64,000 nucleotides of DNA from contig NZ_CP107811.1 in the NCBI RefSeq assembly GCF_036346105.1, positions 4,220,501-4,284,500 on the forward strand, in the 5' to 3' direction. The notes under the pieces were generated by a model. That model had not been told where the DNA came from and searched no databases. It saw only the letters and a list, made by a program, of their open reading frames with translations. Source of the DNA: Streptomyces sp. NBC_00539. GTDB lineage: Bacteria; Actinomycetota; Actinomycetes; Streptomycetales; Streptomycetaceae. Positions 26,308 to 35,088 of the stretch are shown one piece after another (within the stretch, counting starts at the first letter, position 1; every line of letters starts with the position of its first letter). A program made the position numbers and the translations under genes.

Positions 26308-26852
26308 GCACCAGCTCTACCGCAGGCCCCTCGGGCCCCGTCATCGGCATTGTCATGGGCTCCGACTCGGACTGGCCGGTCATGGAGGCCGCAGCCCAGG
26401 CGCTGGACGAGTTCGAGATCCCCTACGAGGTCGACGTCGTCTCCGCGCACCGGATGCCGCGCGAGATGATCGCGTACGGGGAGCGGGCCGACGCACGCGG
26501 CCTCAAGGCCATCATCGCGGGCGCCGGCGGCGCCGCCCACCTGCCCGGCATGCTCGCGTCGGTCACCCCGCTGCCCGTGATCGGCGTCCCGGTACCGCTC
26601 AGGTACCTCGACGGCATGGACTCCCTGCTGTCGATCGTCCAGATGCCCGCCGGGGTTCCCGTGGCCACCGTCTCCGTCGCCGGAGCGCGCAACGCGGGCC
26701 TGCTGGCCGTACGGATGCTGGCCGCGCACGACACGGAGCTGCTGGCCCGGATGCGGGACTTCCAGCAGGAGCTGAACGACCAGGCCACCGAGAAGGGCAA
26801 GCGGCTGCGTACGAAGGTCGCCGGCACGGAGTCCTTCGGGTTCGGCAAGTGA
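26304..26852 (+). CDS. purE: N5-CAIR mutase
   Basis: Converts N5-CAIR to CAIR, the step after PurK. 182 residues. Class I PurE signatures: [13 protein letters not shown] phosphate loop, VSAHRMP with the catalytic His, and [18 protein letters not shown] 26304 overlaps the purK stop. Its own stop overlaps the GTG of the dipeptidase, placing all three in one transcript. Confidence 0.97.
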   Translation: MSTSSTAGPSGPVIGIVMGSDSDWPVMEAAAQALDEFEIPYEVDVVSAHRMPREMIAYGERADARGLKAIIAGAGGAAHLPGMLASVTPLPVIGVPVPLRYLDGMDSLLSIVQMPAGVPVATVSVAGARNAGLLAVRMLAAHDTELLARMRDFQQELNDQATEKGKRLRTKVAGTESFGFGK

Positions 26853-28027
26853 GCGCCGCGCAGCGCCTGGCCGAGGCGCGCGAGCTGCTGGCCGAGCACC
26901 CCGTGGTGGACGGCCACAACGACCTGCCCTGGGCGCTGCGCGAGCAGGCCCGCTACGACCTGGACCGGCTGGACATCGCCGGCGACCAGCGCGGCACCCT
27001 GCACACCGACATCCCCCGGCTGCGCGCCGGGGGTGTCGGTGCGCAGTTCTGGTCCGTCTTCGTACGGTCGGACTACGCGGGCGACACGGCGGTCAGCGCC
27101 ACCCTCGAACAGATCGACGGCGTCGCCCAGCTGATCGCCCGTTACCCCGAGGACTTCGCCCGGGCGCTGACGGCGGACGACATGGAGACGGCCCGCGCCG
27201 AGGGCCGGATCGCCTCGCTGATGGGCGCCGAGGGCGGGCACTCCATCAACAACTCGCTCGCCACCCTGCGCGCCCTGCACCAGCTCGGCGTGCGGTACAT
27301 GACGCTCACGCACAACGACACCATCGACTGGGCGGACTCGGCCACCGACGAGGCCCGGCACGGCGGCCTCACCGGCTTCGGCCGCGAGGTCGTGCGCGAG
27401 ATGAACCGCATCGGCATGCTCGTCGACCTCTCGCACGTCGCCGAGACGACGATGCGGGACGCCATCGAGGTGTCCACCGCGCCGGTGATCTTCTCGCACT
27501 CCTCCGCGCGTGCCGTGTGCGACCACCCGCGCAACGTCCCGGACGACGTGCTGGCGCTGCTCCCGGCCAACGGCGGGGTGGCCATGGCCACCTTCGTGCC
27601 GAAGTTCATCCTGCCCGGGGCCGTGGAGTGGACGCTGGCCGCCGACGAGAACCTGCGCGCGCACGGCTTCCACCACCTCGACACCACGCCCGGGGCGATG
27701 GCCCTGCACCGGGCCTTCGAGGCGGAGCACCCGCGCCCGGTGGCCACGGCCGCCACCGTCGCGGACCACCTGGACCACATGCGCGAGGTGGCGGGCGTCG
27801 ACCACATCGGCATCGGCGGCGACTACGACGGCACGGCCTTCACCCCGTGCGGGCTGGACGACGTGGCGGGCTACCCGAACCTGATCGCGGAGCTGCTGAC
27901 CCGCGGCTGGTCCCGTGCCGACCTGGCCAAGCTGACCTGGTCCAACGCGGTACGGGCGCTGCGCGACGCCGAAGCGGTGGCGCGCGACCTGTCGGCGACC
28001 CGCGGCCCCTCCAACGCGGTGATCTAG
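26849..28027 (+). CDS. Zinc dipeptidase (membrane/renal dipeptidase family, M19)
   Basis: 392 residues, catalytically complete. Metal ligands by comparison with the M19 family: His23 and Asp25 in DGHNDLPW, bridging Glu128 in MGAEGGHS, His in [10 protein letters not shown] and His in CDHPRN; the catalytic-site GIGGDYDG follows. No signal peptide is seen, so it probably acts on dipeptides in the cytoplasm. It is coupled to purE by a GTGA overlap, a surprising partner for purine genes. A terminator follows, separating it from its degenerate paralog. Confidence 0.93.
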   Translation: MSAAQRLAEARELLAEHPVVDGHNDLPWALREQARYDLDRLDIAGDQRGTLHTDIPRLRAGGVGAQFWSVFVRSDYAGDTAVSATLEQIDGVAQLIARYPEDFARALTADDMETARAEGRIASLMGAEGGHSINNSLATLRALHQLGVRYMTLTHNDTIDWADSATDEARHGGLTGFGREVVREMNRIGMLVDLSHVAETTMRDAIEVSTAPVIFSHSSARAVCDHPRNVPDDVLALLPANGGVAMATFVPKFILPGAVEWTLAADENLRAHGFHHLDTTPGAMALHRAFEAEHPRPVATAATVADHLDHMREVAGVDHIGIGGDYDGTAFTPCGLDDVAGYPNLIAELLTRGWSRADLAKLTWSNAVRALRDAEAVARDLSATRGPSNAVI

Positions 28028-28040
28028 AGCCGGGACGCCT

Positions 28041-28081
28041 TGGCGTTCGGGTGCCCGCCCCGCGGTGACACCCGAACGCCA
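28041..28081 (+). terminator. Terminator of the purK-purE-dipeptidase operon
   Basis: A perfect 13-bp stem (28041-28053 and 28069-28081) with a 15-base loop, 13 bases after the dipeptidase stop. Confidence 0.8.
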
Positions 28082-28171
28082 CACCCGCCGTGAACCCGGG
28101 CGCCCCGCGTGTCACCGTGGCCAGACGAACCCCGCTTCTCTCCCTGCTGCGCCGAGACCGGAGCGAACGCC

Positions 28172-29251
28172 ATGGCCGACTTGCAGGACGAACCCCTTCC
28201 GAGCCCCGGCACCGACGTGGGCCCCGGCTCCTTGGGATCCGACGACCTCGCCGCCCAGGGCGCGGCACCCGGGGCCCTGGACCGGGCCATGGAGCTGCTG
28301 TCCGAGCACCCCGTCGCCGACGGCTGCAACACCCTGGTCTGGACGCTGCGCCAGAGCCCGTACCACGACATCGACACCCCGGACCTCGGTGTCGACACCG
28401 ACATCCCCAGGCTGCGCGCCGGCGGGGTCGGCGCCCAGTTCTGGTCCCTGCTGACGCCGAGCGAGGCGCCGGCCTGCGACCAGGTGGTCTCCGAGACCCT
28501 GGAGCAGATCGACGTGGCGCTGTCCCTCGTGCGCCGCTACCCCGACAGCCTGTGCCTCGCGCTGACCCCCGGCGACATGGTGGACGCCCGCAACCGGGGC
28601 CGGATCGCCGCGTTCCTCGGCCCGGTGCCCGGCCGGACGCTGAGCGGCTCGCTGGGGGCGCTGCGCGCGTTCCACGCGCTGGGCGTACGCGTCCTCGCGC
28701 CCGCCGGGGCGCCCTGGGCGCGGGAGGGCCTGACGGTCTTCGGCCACGAGGTGGTCAAGGAGATGAACCGGCTGGGCATGCTGGTGGACCTGGCCGGATG
28801 CCCGTCGGCGGTGGCCTGCCAGCTCGCGGGCGCCTCCAAAGCGCCGGTCATCATCTCGAACACCGGGGCCGCGGCCCTCAACCCGCATCCGTCGAACGTG
28901 GCCGACGAGGTGCTGCTCGCGCTGCGCGCGGCGGGCGGGCTGGCGATGGTCACCTTCGACACCGAGCGGACCGGGGACTCCCTGCACGCGGTGGCGGACC
29001 ACGTGGACCACGTACGGGCGCTCGCGGGCCCGAACGGCGTCGGCCTCGGCGCCGCTTTCGGGGCCGAACCCGGCAGCCCCCGCCCGGCCGGCCTGACCGA
29101 CCCCTCGGGCTACCCGAGGCTGGTCGCCGAACTCCTGGAGCGCGGTTGGACGGAACCCGACCTGGCCCTGCTCACCTGGGGCAACGCCCAACGCGTCCTG
29201 CGTGACGCGGAGTTCACCGGCCGCGCGGCCCAACACCGCCGCCCGGCCTAG
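28172..29251 (+). CDS. Dipeptidase-like pseudoenzyme (M19 fold, metal site lost)
   Basis: 359 residues, clearly a tandem paralog of the preceding dipeptidase: shared blocks include [25 protein letters not shown] versus [19 protein letters not shown] and LVAELLERGW. Yet the metal site is gone: DGHND is DGCNT (Cys52, Thr54), MGAEGGH is LGPVPGR, FSHSS is ISNTG, and GGDYDG is GAAFGA. Only the last ligand His (HPSN) remains. The frame is intact with normal codon use, so this is a maintained protein rather than a decayed gene. ATG 28172 is chosen over the upstream 28109 because the extra residues look non-coding. It lies beyond a terminator, so it has its own promoter. Role unknown. Confidence 0.8.
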   Translation: MADLQDEPLPSPGTDVGPGSLGSDDLAAQGAAPGALDRAMELLSEHPVADGCNTLVWTLRQSPYHDIDTPDLGVDTDIPRLRAGGVGAQFWSLLTPSEAPACDQVVSETLEQIDVALSLVRRYPDSLCLALTPGDMVDARNRGRIAAFLGPVPGRTLSGSLGALRAFHALGVRVLAPAGAPWAREGLTVFGHEVVKEMNRLGMLVDLAGCPSAVACQLAGASKAPVIISNTGAAALNPHPSNVADEVLLALRAAGGLAMVTFDTERTGDSLHAVADHVDHVRALAGPNGVGLGAAFGAEPGSPRPAGLTDPSGYPRLVAELLERGWTEPDLALLTWGNAQRVLRDAEFTGRAAQHRRPA

Positions 29252-29315
29252 CCTGCCCGGCCCCGGCGGGCGCCGCGCAGCGCCCGGCCCAGCCGCGCGC
29301 TCCCACACGCGCGCC

Positions 29316-29365
29316 CCGGCCCCGCGCTCCGGCCCCGCGCTCCAGCCGCGCGCTCTAGCCGCGCT
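29316..29365. repeat. 13-bp degenerate tandem repeat
   Basis: CCGGCCCCGCGCT occurs at 29316-29328 and 29329-29341, followed by CCAGCCGCGCGCT (29342-29354) and a partial unit that includes the stop codon of the minus-strand GT87 gene. Confidence 0.75.
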
Positions 29366-30674
29366 CGGCCCGGGCGGGTCCGGGTGTCCGGGCCGGGCCG
29401 GGCTCCACGCCTGCGGTGCTGACGGTCGCCTTCCACAGCCGGACGCCGGACCAGACGGTCGCGTAGAGCAGGACGCCGTTGCGGGCGCACAGCAGGAGCG
29501 TGCCGAACCAGGTGTTCTGCAGGACGTCGCCGTACCAGACGGGGAACACCAGCGACGTCAGCACCGCGGCGGCGGCCAGCAGCCATGCGACCGGGCGCTG
29601 GGTGGTGTGCCTGGAGGTCAGGCAGACGGCCGCGAGGCCGAGCAGCCAGATCATGTACTGGGGGCTGATGACGCGGCTGGTCACGGTGAACACCATGACC
29701 GCGCAGAGCGCGGCGTCCAGCGGGGTCGCGGTCGTCCAGCGACGCGCCTTGACCCGCCACAGGAGCAGCAGCAGGAAGCCGGCCACGGTGAGGGCGAGCG
29801 AGGCCCGCGCGATGACCGGGACGTACGGGCCGACGTACTCGAAGGCGCCGTACTGGAAGGCGATCTTCCCCGGCCAGACCTTCGTCCTCATGGCGAGCAT
29901 CAGCGCCGAGCCGCCGACGGACTCGACCTGGACGCCCCGGTCGCCCTGGTTGCCGAGGAAGCCGAGGGAGTCCCGGAAGAGGGCCGCGAAGACGGCGAGC
30001 AGCGCCGCGCAGGACAGGGCGGCCGCGACGACGGCCTCCCGCGTGGACCTGCCGCGCGGGGTGCCCAGCAGGGTGAGCAGCGGCCACACCTTGACCATCG
30101 CGCCGATGCCCGCGATCACACCGCCGAGCCGGGGGCGGTGGCGCAGGCACAACAGCGAACCGACCGCGAGCAGCGTCACCTGGAGGTCGTAGCGCGCGAA
30201 CGGCGTCGCCATCAGCAGCGGCAGCGTGACCAGCCAGAGCAGGGCGCCGGCCATGCTGCCGTCACTGCGGCGGGCGGCGCGGACCAGGCCGGCGAGGATG
30301 ACGCCGTCGCAGAGCACCGTCAGGGCGACGAAGGCCTGGAAGTAGGTGAGGAACGGCAGCAGGTCGGGCGAGAGGAAGATCGCCGCGGCCGCCGGCGGGT
30401 ACTGCCAGGTGATGTCGTCGTGCGGCATCGACCATGTGATCAGGACTTGGTACCAGGTGTGGTACGTCCCGCTGACGTCCACGCGCACGAGGTTCGAGCT
30501 GTGGAAGTCGTGCACGAGCAGCCACAGCATCAGCGCCCGGGTGGCCGACCAGAGGGCCACTACCCCCACGAGGGCGCCGCGTCCCCGCCCGGCTCCCGGG
30601 GAGGTTCCCTGCCCGTCGTGCGGGGCCGCCGGGGCCGAGTCGGGGGCGGCCGGGGGGCTGCTGGTAGCGCTCAT
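29355..30674 (-). CDS. GT87/DUF2029-type membrane glycosyltransferase
   Basis: A 439-residue polytopic protein with about 11 hydrophobic segments. It resembles polyprenyl-phosphate-mannose-dependent mannosyltransferases of the GT87 (DUF2029) class: an early extracytoplasmic loop with Asp residues (LLVHDFHSSNLVRVDVSGTY), the WQYPPAAA motif, and later RVISPQYMIWLLGL. Such enzymes use lipid-linked mannose outside the membrane. A polyprenyl-phosphate mannosyltransferase that could supply this donor is 5 kb away. The first 35 residues are Pro/Ala/Gly-rich. Its upstream gap carries the 35-bp hairpin array. Confidence 0.8.
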   Translation of the reverse strand: MSATSSPPAAPDSAPAAPHDGQGTSPGAGRGRGALVGVVALWSATRALMLWLLVHDFHSSNLVRVDVSGTYHTWYQVLITWSMPHDDITWQYPPAAAAIFLSPDLLPFLTYFQAFVALTVLCDGVILAGLVRAARRSDGSMAGALLWLVTLPLLMATPFARYDLQVTLLAVGSLLCLRHRPRLGGVIAGIGAMVKVWPLLTLLGTPRGRSTREAVVAAALSCAALLAVFAALFRDSLGFLGNQGDRGVQVESVGGSALMLAMRTKVWPGKIAFQYGAFEYVGPYVPVIARASLALTVAGFLLLLLWRVKARRWTTATPLDAALCAVMVFTVTSRVISPQYMIWLLGLAAVCLTSRHTTQRPVAWLLAAAAVLTSLVFPVWYGDVLQNTWFGTLLLCARNGVLLYATVWSGVRLWKATVSTAGVEPGPARTPGPARAERG

Positions 30675-30735
30675 CGGCCGCCACTCTACCGATCCGCCGC
30701 CCCGCGAGGTGCCCGGTGCGGACGGGGTGCGGGCG

Positions 30736-30866
30736 CTCGGACGCGCGGCGTCCGGCTGAGGCCCCGGACCCTCGGGCGCGCGGCGCCCGGCTGAGGCCCC
30801 GGGCCCTCGGGCGCGCGGCGCCCGGCTGAGGCCCCGGACCCTCGGACGCGTGGCATCCGGCTGAGG
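30736..30866. repeat. 35-bp tandem repeat array, each unit a hairpin
   Basis: Units begin at 30736, 30771, 30806 and 30841 (three full, one partial). Each holds a 6-7 bp stem with a 3-base loop: GGACGC-GCG-GCGTCC in unit 1 and GGGCGC-GCG-GCGCCC in units 2 and 3, so both arms change together. In unit 4 the minus-strand RNA keeps the stem with a G-U pair. The array ends 10 bases from the stop of the minus-strand UDP-glucose dehydrogenase gene. Confidence 0.88.
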
Positions 30867-30875
30867 CGCGCCCCT

Positions 30876-32219
30876 TCAGGCGCGCGGCCGCCCCATCGCC
30901 CGGTAGGTCCACCCGGCGCCCCGCCACAGGTCGGGGTCGAGGGCGTTGCGGCCGTCCAGGACGAGGCGGTCGGTGACGACCTCGCCCAGCGCGGCCGGGT
31001 CCAGCTCGCGGAACTCCCGCCACTCGGTGAGGTGCAGGACGACCTCCGCGCCCCGCGCCGCCGCGACGGCGGACTCCGCGTAGCCGAGGGTCGGGAAGAC
31101 GCGCCGCGCGTTCTCCATGCCCTTCGGGTCGTAGACGGTGACCTGGCCGCCCTGGAGGTGGATCTGCCCGGCGACGTTCAGCGCGGGGGAGTCGCGCACG
31201 TCGTCGGAGTCCGGCTTGAAGGTGGCGCCGAGCACCGCGACGCGCTTGCCGAGGAAGGAGCCGCCGACCGCTTCGCGCGCCAGCTCCACCATGTGCCCGC
31301 GGCGGCGCATGTTGATGGAGTCGACCTCGCGCAGGAACGTCAGCGCCTGGTCCGCGCCCAGCTCGCCCGCCCGCGCCATGAACGCCCGGATGTCCTTGGG
31401 CAGGCAGCCGCCGCCGAAGCCGATGCCGGCCCGCAGGAACTTGGAGCCGATCCGCTCGTCGTAGCCGATCGCCTCCGCCAGCTTCACCACGTCACCGCCG
31501 GCCGCCTCGCAGACCTCGGCCATGGCGTTGATGAAGGAGATCTTCGTCGCGAGGAAGGAATTGGCGGCCGTCTTGACCAGCTCCGCGGTGGGGAAGTCCG
31601 TCACCACCAGCGGTGTGCCCTCAGCCATCGGCGTCTCGTAGACCTCCCGCAGCACCTTCTCGCCGCGGTCGCCCTGTACGCCGATCACGATCCGGTCCGG
31701 GTGCAGGGTGTCCTGCACCGCGAAGCCCTCCCGCAGGAACTCCGGGTTCCACGCCAGCTCCACGTCCGCGCCCGCCGGGGCCAGCGCCGCCAGCTTCGCC
31801 GAGAGGCGCTCCGCGGAGCCCACCGGAACCGTGGACTTGCCCACGACCAGCACGGGCCGGGTCAGGTGCGGGGCCAGCGATTCCAGCGCGGAGTCCACGT
31901 ACGACATGTCGCAGGCGTACTCACCGTGCTTCTGCGGAGTGTTGACGCACAGGAAGTGGACGTCGCCGAAGGCGCCGACCTCCTCCCAGGAGCGGGTGAA
32001 GCGCAGCCGCCCGGACGACCCGGGCAGCCCGGCCACGTGCGCGGCCAGCAGCTCCTCCAGCCCGGGTTCGTACATGGGGACCCGGCCCGCGGCCAGCATC
32101 TCGATCTTCTCCGGCACCACGTCCAGGCCCAGCACCTCGAAGCCCAGCTCGGCCATGGCGGCGGCGTGCGTCGCGCCGAGGTAGCCGGTGCCGATCACAG
32201 TGATCTTGAGGGGGGCCAT
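30876..32219 (-). CDS. UDP-glucose 6-dehydrogenase family
   Basis: 447 residues. Two-step NAD-dependent oxidation of UDP-glucose (or a related UDP-sugar) to the uronate, a precursor for acidic wall polysaccharides. N-terminal Rossmann loop GTGYLGATHAAAMAELG; VGKSTVPVGSAE; NPEFLREGFAV with the catalytic Glu; FINAMAEVCE; nucleophile Cys272 in GFGGGCLPKDI; and C-terminal GATFKPDSDDVRDSPAL. ATG 32219 follows GGAG; the frame extends further upstream but without support. It is divergent from the acyl-CoA dehydrogenase. A tandem hairpin array lies just downstream. Confidence 0.94.
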   Translation of the reverse strand: MAPLKITVIGTGYLGATHAAAMAELGFEVLGLDVVPEKIEMLAAGRVPMYEPGLEELLAAHVAGLPGSSGRLRFTRSWEEVGAFGDVHFLCVNTPQKHGEYACDMSYVDSALESLAPHLTRPVLVVGKSTVPVGSAERLSAKLAALAPAGADVELAWNPEFLREGFAVQDTLHPDRIVIGVQGDRGEKVLREVYETPMAEGTPLVVTDFPTAELVKTAANSFLATKISFINAMAEVCEAAGGDVVKLAEAIGYDERIGSKFLRAGIGFGGGCLPKDIRAFMARAGELGADQALTFLREVDSINMRRRGHMVELAREAVGGSFLGKRVAVLGATFKPDSDDVRDSPALNVAGQIHLQGGQVTVYDPKGMENARRVFPTLGYAESAVAAARGAEVVLHLTEWREFRELDPAALGEVVTDRLVLDGRNALDPDLWRGAGWTYRAMGRPRA

Positions 32220-32380
32220 GGGTGCTCCAGAGGTGCGGGGCCGTTTGCGGCCACTGAGCATAGTCGGGCCCGCCAGGGGGGACGCTCCCCACGAAGGCAC
32301 CAGGGGCCCCCGCTGTCACGCAGCTCACGTACGCCGTACATATCGCTGCCCTGACGCCGGAGACTAAGCTTCGGGTTACT

Positions 32381-32392
32381 TAACGGTAGTTA
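32381..32392. promoter_or_regulatory. TAAC-GGTA-GTTA dyad, candidate operator
   Basis: A short AT-richer dyad (TAAC 32381-32384, GTTA 32389-32392) in the 240-bp divergent gap, inside the sequence TTACTTAACGGTAGTTAGCA. It lies 68 bases before the acyl-CoA dehydrogenase start. TetR-type fatty-acid regulators use similar TTA-rich dyads; which protein binds here is unknown. Confidence 0.4.
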
Positions 32393-32459
32393 GCATCACG
32401 GATCGCGCGCCGACACCACGCAGCGCGCACCACGCATCACACCTGGGGAGTGAGAGATC

Positions 32460-33632
32460 TTGGCGGGTTCTGCCGACTTCGACCTGTACCGCCCGGCCGA
32501 GGAGCACGACATGCTCCGCGAGTCCGTCCGCTCGCTCGCCGAGGCGAAGATCCTGCCGTTCGCCGCGGCGGTCGACGAGGAGTCGCGCTTCCCGCAGGAG
32601 GCCCTCGACGCGCTGGTCGCCAACGACCTGCACGCCGTCCACGTGCCCGAGACCTACGGCGGCGCCGGCGCGGACGCGCTCGCCACCGTGATCGTGATCG
32701 AGGAAGTGGCCCGTGTCTGCGCCTCCTCCTCCCTCATCCCGGCCGTGAACAAGCTCGGCTCGCTCCCGGTGATCCTCTCCGGTTCCGAGGAGCTCAAGGC
32801 CAAGTACCTCGGCCCGCTGGCCAAGGGCGACGCGATGTTCTCGTACGCCCTCTCCGAGCCCGACGCGGGCTCCGACGCCGCGGGCATGAAGACCCGCGCG
32901 GTGCGCGACGGCGACTTCTGGGTCCTCAACGGCGTCAAGCGCTGGATCACCAACGCGGGCGTCTCCGAGTACTACACGGTCATGGCGGTCACCGACCCGG
33001 AGAAGCGCTCCAAGGGCATCAGCGCCTTCGTCGTGGAGAAGGGCGACGAGGGCGTCTCCTTCGGCGCGCCGGAGAAGAAGCTCGGCATCAAGGGCTCCCC
33101 GACCCGCGAGGTCTACCTCGACAACGTGCGGATCCCCGCGGACCGCATGATCGGCGCCGAGGGCACCGGCTTCGCCACCGCGATGAAGACGCTGGACCAC
33201 ACCCGCATCACCATCGCGGCGCAGGCCCTCGGCATCGCCCAGGGCGCCCTGGACTACGCCAAGGGCTACGTCCAGGAGCGCAAGCAGTTCGGCAAGCCGA
33301 TCGGTGACTTCCAGGGCGTGCAGTTCATGCTCGCGGACATGGCCATGAAGATCGAGGCCGCCCGCCAGCTCACCTACTCGGCCGCCGCCAAGTCCGAGCG
33401 CGTTTCCGCCGGCGGTGACAAGGAGGACCTCACGTTCTTCGGCGCCGCCGCCAAGTGCTTCGCCTCCGACGTCGCCATGGAGGTCACCACCGACGCGGTC
33501 CAACTCCTCGGTGGCTACGGCTACACCCGCGACTACCCGGTCGAGCGCATGATGCGCGACGCCAAGATCACCCAGATCTACGAGGGCACGAACCAGGTCC
33601 AGCGCATCGTCATGGCGCGCAACCTCCCCTGA
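32460..33632 (+). CDS. Acyl-CoA dehydrogenase
   Basis: FAD enzyme of 390 residues introducing the alpha-beta double bond into acyl-CoA. Typical blocks: MFSYALSEPDAGSDAAGMKTRA (flavin and substrate contacts), WITNAGVSEYYTVMAVTD, RVQFM-like helix here FQGVQFMLADMAMKIEAARQL, QLLGGYGYTRDYPVERMMRDAKITQIYEGT with catalytic Glu375. It starts with TTG at 32460, supported by GGGGAG about nine bases upstream and by the AGSADFDLYRP start typical of actinobacterial members. It is followed by a terminator; its electron-transfer partners are not nearby. Confidence 0.94.
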   Translation: MAGSADFDLYRPAEEHDMLRESVRSLAEAKILPFAAAVDEESRFPQEALDALVANDLHAVHVPETYGGAGADALATVIVIEEVARVCASSSLIPAVNKLGSLPVILSGSEELKAKYLGPLAKGDAMFSYALSEPDAGSDAAGMKTRAVRDGDFWVLNGVKRWITNAGVSEYYTVMAVTDPEKRSKGISAFVVEKGDEGVSFGAPEKKLGIKGSPTREVYLDNVRIPADRMIGAEGTGFATAMKTLDHTRITIAAQALGIAQGALDYAKGYVQERKQFGKPIGDFQGVQFMLADMAMKIEAARQLTYSAAAKSERVSAGGDKEDLTFFGAAAKCFASDVAMEVTTDAVQLLGGYGYTRDYPVERMMRDAKITQIYEGTNQVQRIVMARNLP

Positions 33633-33646
33633 TCGTCCGCCCGCCC

Positions 33647-33671
33647 GCCCGGCCGGATCCCCCGGCCGGGC
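33647..33671 (+). terminator. Terminator after acyl-CoA dehydrogenase
   Basis: GCCCGGCCGG (33647-33656) pairs with CCGGCCGGGC (33662-33671) around a 5-base loop. Confidence 0.7.
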
Positions 33672-33981
33672 CGGCCCGGCCGGCGCCTTCGTTCCGCCGA
33701 GCCGCCCGGGCCGGACACCACGACGGACCTGAACGCCGACGGCCGTCGGGTATCGAATCCGCAACAACGCCACGGGCCTTCCTCCCTTCCCGCGTGCGCG
33801 GCCGTCCGGCCCCGACGTCGTCGAGGGTCCCGACCTGCCCCGCGGGCAACGGTGTTCCGCGCCGCAGGCCCCGCGCCCGCCGCCACACGCCCCCGCAGCA
33901 CGCGCCGCCTCCGGCCTTCGGGCGCCCCCGCATGGGCTAAATTTGAACCTTCGTACGCCTGAACCGGTTGGGGAGAAAGCA
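33672..33981 (+). other. Intergenic region with promoter-like end
   Basis: 310 bases with no convincing gene. The right end switches from GC-rich sequence to GGGCTAAATTTGAACC. TAAATT (33938-33943) can serve as a -10 for the pyrophosphorylase gene, giving a leader of about 30 bases with GGGGAG at 33970-33975. Confidence 0.55.
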
Positions 33982-35064
33982 ATGACGGAAGCGATCCTGC
34001 TGGTTGGCGGGCAGGGGACGCGGCTGCGTCCCGTGACGGTGAACACCCCCAAGCCGATGGTTCCGGCCGCAGGTGTCCCGTTCCTCGCACACCAGATAGC
34101 CAGGGCCGCCGCCGCCGGTGTCACCCACATCGTGATGGCCACCTGCTACCTCGCCGAGGTCTTCGAGCCCTACTTCGGTGACGGTTCGGACTTCGGCATC
34201 AAGCTGGAGTACGTCGTCGAGGACGAACCCCTCGGCACCGGCGGCGCCATCCGCAACGCCGCCCAGCGGCTGACGGGCGGACCGGACGCCCCCGTCCTCG
34301 TCTTCAACGGCGACATCCTCACCGGCCTGGACATCGCCGGCCTGGTCGAGTCCCACCAGACGGCCGGGGCCGACGTCTCCCTGCACCTGGTGCGGGTCGA
34401 GGACCCGCGCGCCTTCGGCCTGGTCCCGACGGATGCCGAGGGGCGGGTGCTGGCCTTCACCGAGAAGCCGCAGACCCCCGAGGAGATCGTCACCGACCAG
34501 ATCAACGCCGGCTGCTACGTCTTCCGCCGCAGCGTCATCGACTCCATCCCGGCCGGTCGGCCGGTATCGGTCGAACGCGAGACCTTCCCCGGCCTGCTGG
34601 CCTCCGGCGCCAAGCTGCACGGCGTCACCGAGGACACCTACTGGCTGGACCTCGGCAAGCCCGAGTCGTTCGTCCAGGCCTCCGCGGACCTCGTGCGCGG
34701 TATCGTCTCCTCCCCGGCGGTCCCCGGCCCGCGCGGTGAGGCCCTGGTGCTCCCGGGCGCCGAGGTGGCGGAAGGCGCCAAGCTGTCGGGCGGTACCGTT
34801 GTCGGGGCTGGCGCCCGCATCGGGGCGGGAGCGGTCGTACAGGGCTCCATCGTCCTGGAAGGCGCGATCATCGGTGCGGACACCCACGTGAGCGCCAGCC
34901 TGATCGGCGCCCGCGCTTCGGTGGGTTCGCGCACGGTGCTTGACGGCGCGGTCATCGGGGACGGCGCCGTGGTAGGGGCTGACAACGAACTCCGCGCAGG
35001 GGCACGGGTGTGGTGCGAGGCAGAGCTGCCTTCCGCATCCGTCCGCTTCTCCTCCGACCGGTGA
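33982..35064 (+). CDS. NDP-sugar pyrophosphorylase (mannose-1-phosphate guanylyltransferase type)
   Basis: 360 residues. Nucleotidyltransferase domain 1-235: AILLVGGQGTRLRPVT with the nucleotide-binding loop, TPKPMVPAAG, EPLGTGGAIRNA, VFNGDIL with the metal-binding Asp, and DTYWLDLGKPESF. A left-handed beta-helix of hexapeptide repeats (about 245-345) follows, as in GDP-mannose pyrophosphorylases. ATG 33982 follows GGGGAG. The next gene, 24 bases downstream, uses GDP-mannose to make polyprenyl-phosphate mannose, so the pair probably forms a donor-supply operon; strict sugar specificity cannot be read from sequence. Confidence 0.9.
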   Translation: MTEAILLVGGQGTRLRPVTVNTPKPMVPAAGVPFLAHQIARAAAAGVTHIVMATCYLAEVFEPYFGDGSDFGIKLEYVVEDEPLGTGGAIRNAAQRLTGGPDAPVLVFNGDILTGLDIAGLVESHQTAGADVSLHLVRVEDPRAFGLVPTDAEGRVLAFTEKPQTPEEIVTDQINAGCYVFRRSVIDSIPAGRPVSVERETFPGLLASGAKLHGVTEDTYWLDLGKPESFVQASADLVRGIVSSPAVPGPRGEALVLPGAEVAEGAKLSGGTVVGAGARIGAGAVVQGSIVLEGAIIGADTHVSASLIGARASVGSRTVLDGAVIGDGAVVGADNELRAGARVWCEAELPSASVRFSSDR

Positions 35065-35088
35065 CCAACTCCAGTGAGGCATAACCCT

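Noticed and set aside
28172-29251. Calling the second dipeptidase-like gene a pseudogene
   Set aside because: The reading frame is intact, codon use is normal and structural segments are preserved; only catalytic residues are lost, which fits a pseudoenzyme.
30736-30866. CRISPR array or insertion-sequence end
   Set aside because: Contiguous 35-bp units without spacers, no transposase nearby and no target-site duplication seen.
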